In this document: piece after piece, positions 62,866 through 64,000 of the stretch | How positions within the stretch are numbered: the stretch's first letter is position 1 | Layout: every line of letters starts with the position of its first letter | Assembly (NCBI RefSeq): GCF_038622445.1 | Contig: NZ_CP152019.1 | Coordinates: forward strand, 1,648,501 to 1,712,500 | Direction of reading: 5' to 3' | Length of the DNA: 64,000 nt | DNA from: Sporosarcina sp. FSL K6-1522 | Lineage (GTDB): Bacteria; Bacillota; Bacilli; Bacillales_A; Planococcaceae | Notes under the pieces: model-generated | The model's database searches: none | What the model saw: the letters and a program-made list of their open reading frames with translations, nothing else | What the model was told of the DNA's origin: nothing | Made by a program: the position numbers and the translations under genes

Positions 62866-64000
62866 TGATAGAAATGCTAACAAAGCGCCTCCAATAGATC
62901 CGGTGACCACGATAACCCAAGGCGGCAATTTCCAATAAGCCAGCATGCTATACAACACAGCAGCTAAAGCGAAATCCGCTGGTACAAAGATGGAAGTTGT
63001 CCAAATCGGAAAATAAAAGGCGGAAATCAGTATGCCAATCACAGCTGCATTGACGCCCATAATAGCGCCTTTAACAGATGGATGGCTTCGCAAACGATCC
63101 CAAAATGGTAATGCACCGACAATGAGCAGAAAAGCAGGGAGGAACACCGCGACGGTTGCGACCAAACCACCTTGCCAGCCTTTCATAACCGTTCCTAAAT
63201 AAGCCGCGAATGTGAAGAGAGGACCTGGCACTGCTTGTGTAGCACCATACCCTGCCAAAAAGGCTTCCTCGCTAATCCAGCCAGTCGGGACCAATTCTTG
63301 TTCCAATAAAGGCAAAACGACATGGCCCCCACCGAATACTAAAGAGCCGGAGCGGTAAAAGCTATCGAACATGGCCACCCAATAAGAGCCGGTGACTTCC
63401 CGAATGATGGGTAATAAAAATAATAGCCCGAAAAATAATAGCAGACAAATGGCTGAAACGCTTTTCGCAATTGGAAATGAAGTACTCACTTCGTTCACAT
63501 CATCATGTTGTTTAAATAATAAAAAACCAACAAGGGCAGCGAGTAAAATGACTGCAACTTGGGTAAAGGCGGTTTGCCAAAGGAGCGTCCCAAGCAAAGC
63601 ACATAAAGCGATGGCTTTTCTTTTTACATCAGGCGTCAAACTTTTTGCCATCCCCATGATTGCATGTGCAACAACCGCCACCGCGACAATTTTTAAGCCG
63701 TGCAGCCATCCAGCATTTCCAATATCAAACTCTGTAAGGAGCAATGCGAAAAGAATAAGAGCAATGACGGACGGCATCGTAAAGCCGATAAAAGAGACGA
63801 TTCCTCCTAAAATGCCTGCACGTCGAACACCAATCCCAATACCAACTTGGCTACTAGCGGGCCCTGGTAAAAATTGTGCCAAGGCGACTAAGTCGGCATA
63901 ACTTTTTTCATCCATCCACTTTCTTCTACGTACATATTCTTCATGAAAATACCCTAAATGGGCTGTTGGCCCACCAAACGAGGTCAGTCCAAGTCGAGTG
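62863..64000 (-). CDS. chrA: Chromate transporter ChrA (5' end beyond the window)
   Basis: At least 379 residues of a two-domain CHR family anion transporter, which expels chromate. The reading frame stays open upstream of the ATG at 63915 to the window edge, encoding LGLTSFGGPTAHLGYFHEEY, the conserved N-terminal CHR motif, so the gene is partial at its start. The second domain has GSLVFGGGHVVLPLLEQE and GYGATQAVPGPLFTFAAYLG. About 10 membrane segments are expected. Substrate assignment follows the family; sulfate-like anions are possible. Confidence 0.88.
   Translation of the reverse strand, partial: TRLGLTSFGGPTAHLGYFHEEYVRRRKWMDEKSYADLVALAQFLPGPASSQVGIGIGVRRAGILGGIVSFIGFTMPSVIALILFALLLTEFDIGNAGWLHGLKIVAVAVVAHAIMGMAKSLTPDVKRKAIALCALLGTLLWQTAFTQVAVILLAALVGFLLFKQHDDVNEVSTSFPIAKSVSAICLLLFFGLLFLLPIIREVTGSYWVAMFDSFYRSGSLVFGGGHVVLPLLEQELVPTGWISEEAFLAGYGATQAVPGPLFTFAAYLGTVMKGWQGGLVATVAVFLPAFLLIVGALPFWDRLRSHPSVKGAIMGVNAAVIGILISAFYFPIWTTSIFVPADFALAAVLYSMLAYWKLPPWVIVVTGSIGGALLAFLS

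Noticed and set aside
1-64000. CRISPR arrays, rRNA and tRNA genes
   Set aside because: No regularly spaced direct repeats, conserved rRNA segments or cloverleaf-like sequences were noticed by eye on either strand; a tRNAscan or Infernal run would be needed to exclude them fully.

Overview
The window reads as chromosomal DNA of a low-to-mid GC endospore-former relative, most likely family Planococcaceae (Sporosarcina/Lysinibacillus-like). This rests on strong AAGGAGG-type ribosome binding sites, many Bacillus-type orthologues (YdbS/YdbT, YvbH, YitT, YpdA, FadF, RlmCD), SLH surface proteins, and a GGCGG...CCGCC intergenic repeat I associate with that family. No rRNA, tRNA or CRISPR array was seen.

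Region 1 (1-24400) is mostly housekeeping and scattered metabolic genes: an SDR, a GNAT acetyltransferase, an OsmC-like protein, a two-gene unit ending in a 1650-residue DUF4132-type protein, a tRNA-dihydrouridine synthase divergent from the 23S rRNA methyltransferase gene rlmCD, and a peptide/dicarboxylate-type scavenging unit (M20 peptidase, YfcC transporter, RpiR regulator). Then follow an SLH surface protein, YitT, YvbH, a CoxG/SRPBCC protein, the ydbST pair, an SstT-like symporter, and a ypdA gene broken by a frameshift.

Region 2 (24400-30640) is a complete nickel uptake operon, nikR-nikABCDE. A 28-bp inverted repeat upstream of nikR is a good candidate NikR operator. A lone HNH endonuclease gene follows.

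Region 3 (31740-54200) is the most interesting part: a sigma-54 controlled acid-degradation island. It holds two diverged copies of one five-gene beta-oxidation module (thiolase, FabG-like SDR, acyl-CoA dehydrogenase, two MaoC-type hydratase subunits). It also holds fadF (membrane Fe-S electron carrier), etfBA, a TPP-dependent enzyme, a PAS-containing sigma-54 activator, an ADP-forming acyl-CoA synthetase and a GPH-type transporter. Five -24/-12 promoters are visible, with shared upstream motifs. The picture is import of an organic acid or its precursor, CoA activation, oxidation with electrons passed to ETF then FadF then quinone, R-specific hydration/oxidation, and thiolysis. The substrate cannot be read from the sequence. 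The thiolase of copy A is a pseudogene (2-bp and 10-bp deletions, the latter removing a catalytic Cys); copy B is intact. The promoter of the acyl-CoA synthetase has been tandemly duplicated, leaving a decayed copy of the gene's first codons.

Region 4 (54200-64000) starts with a transposon (DDE integrase, ExeA-like ATPase, small accessory gene, perhaps a zinc-ribbon gene), then an Rpn-type nuclease, a nucleoid-associated protein, an EcsC-family protein, an MBL-fold hydrolase, an MscS/YbdG-type channel and a chromate transporter that runs off the right edge.
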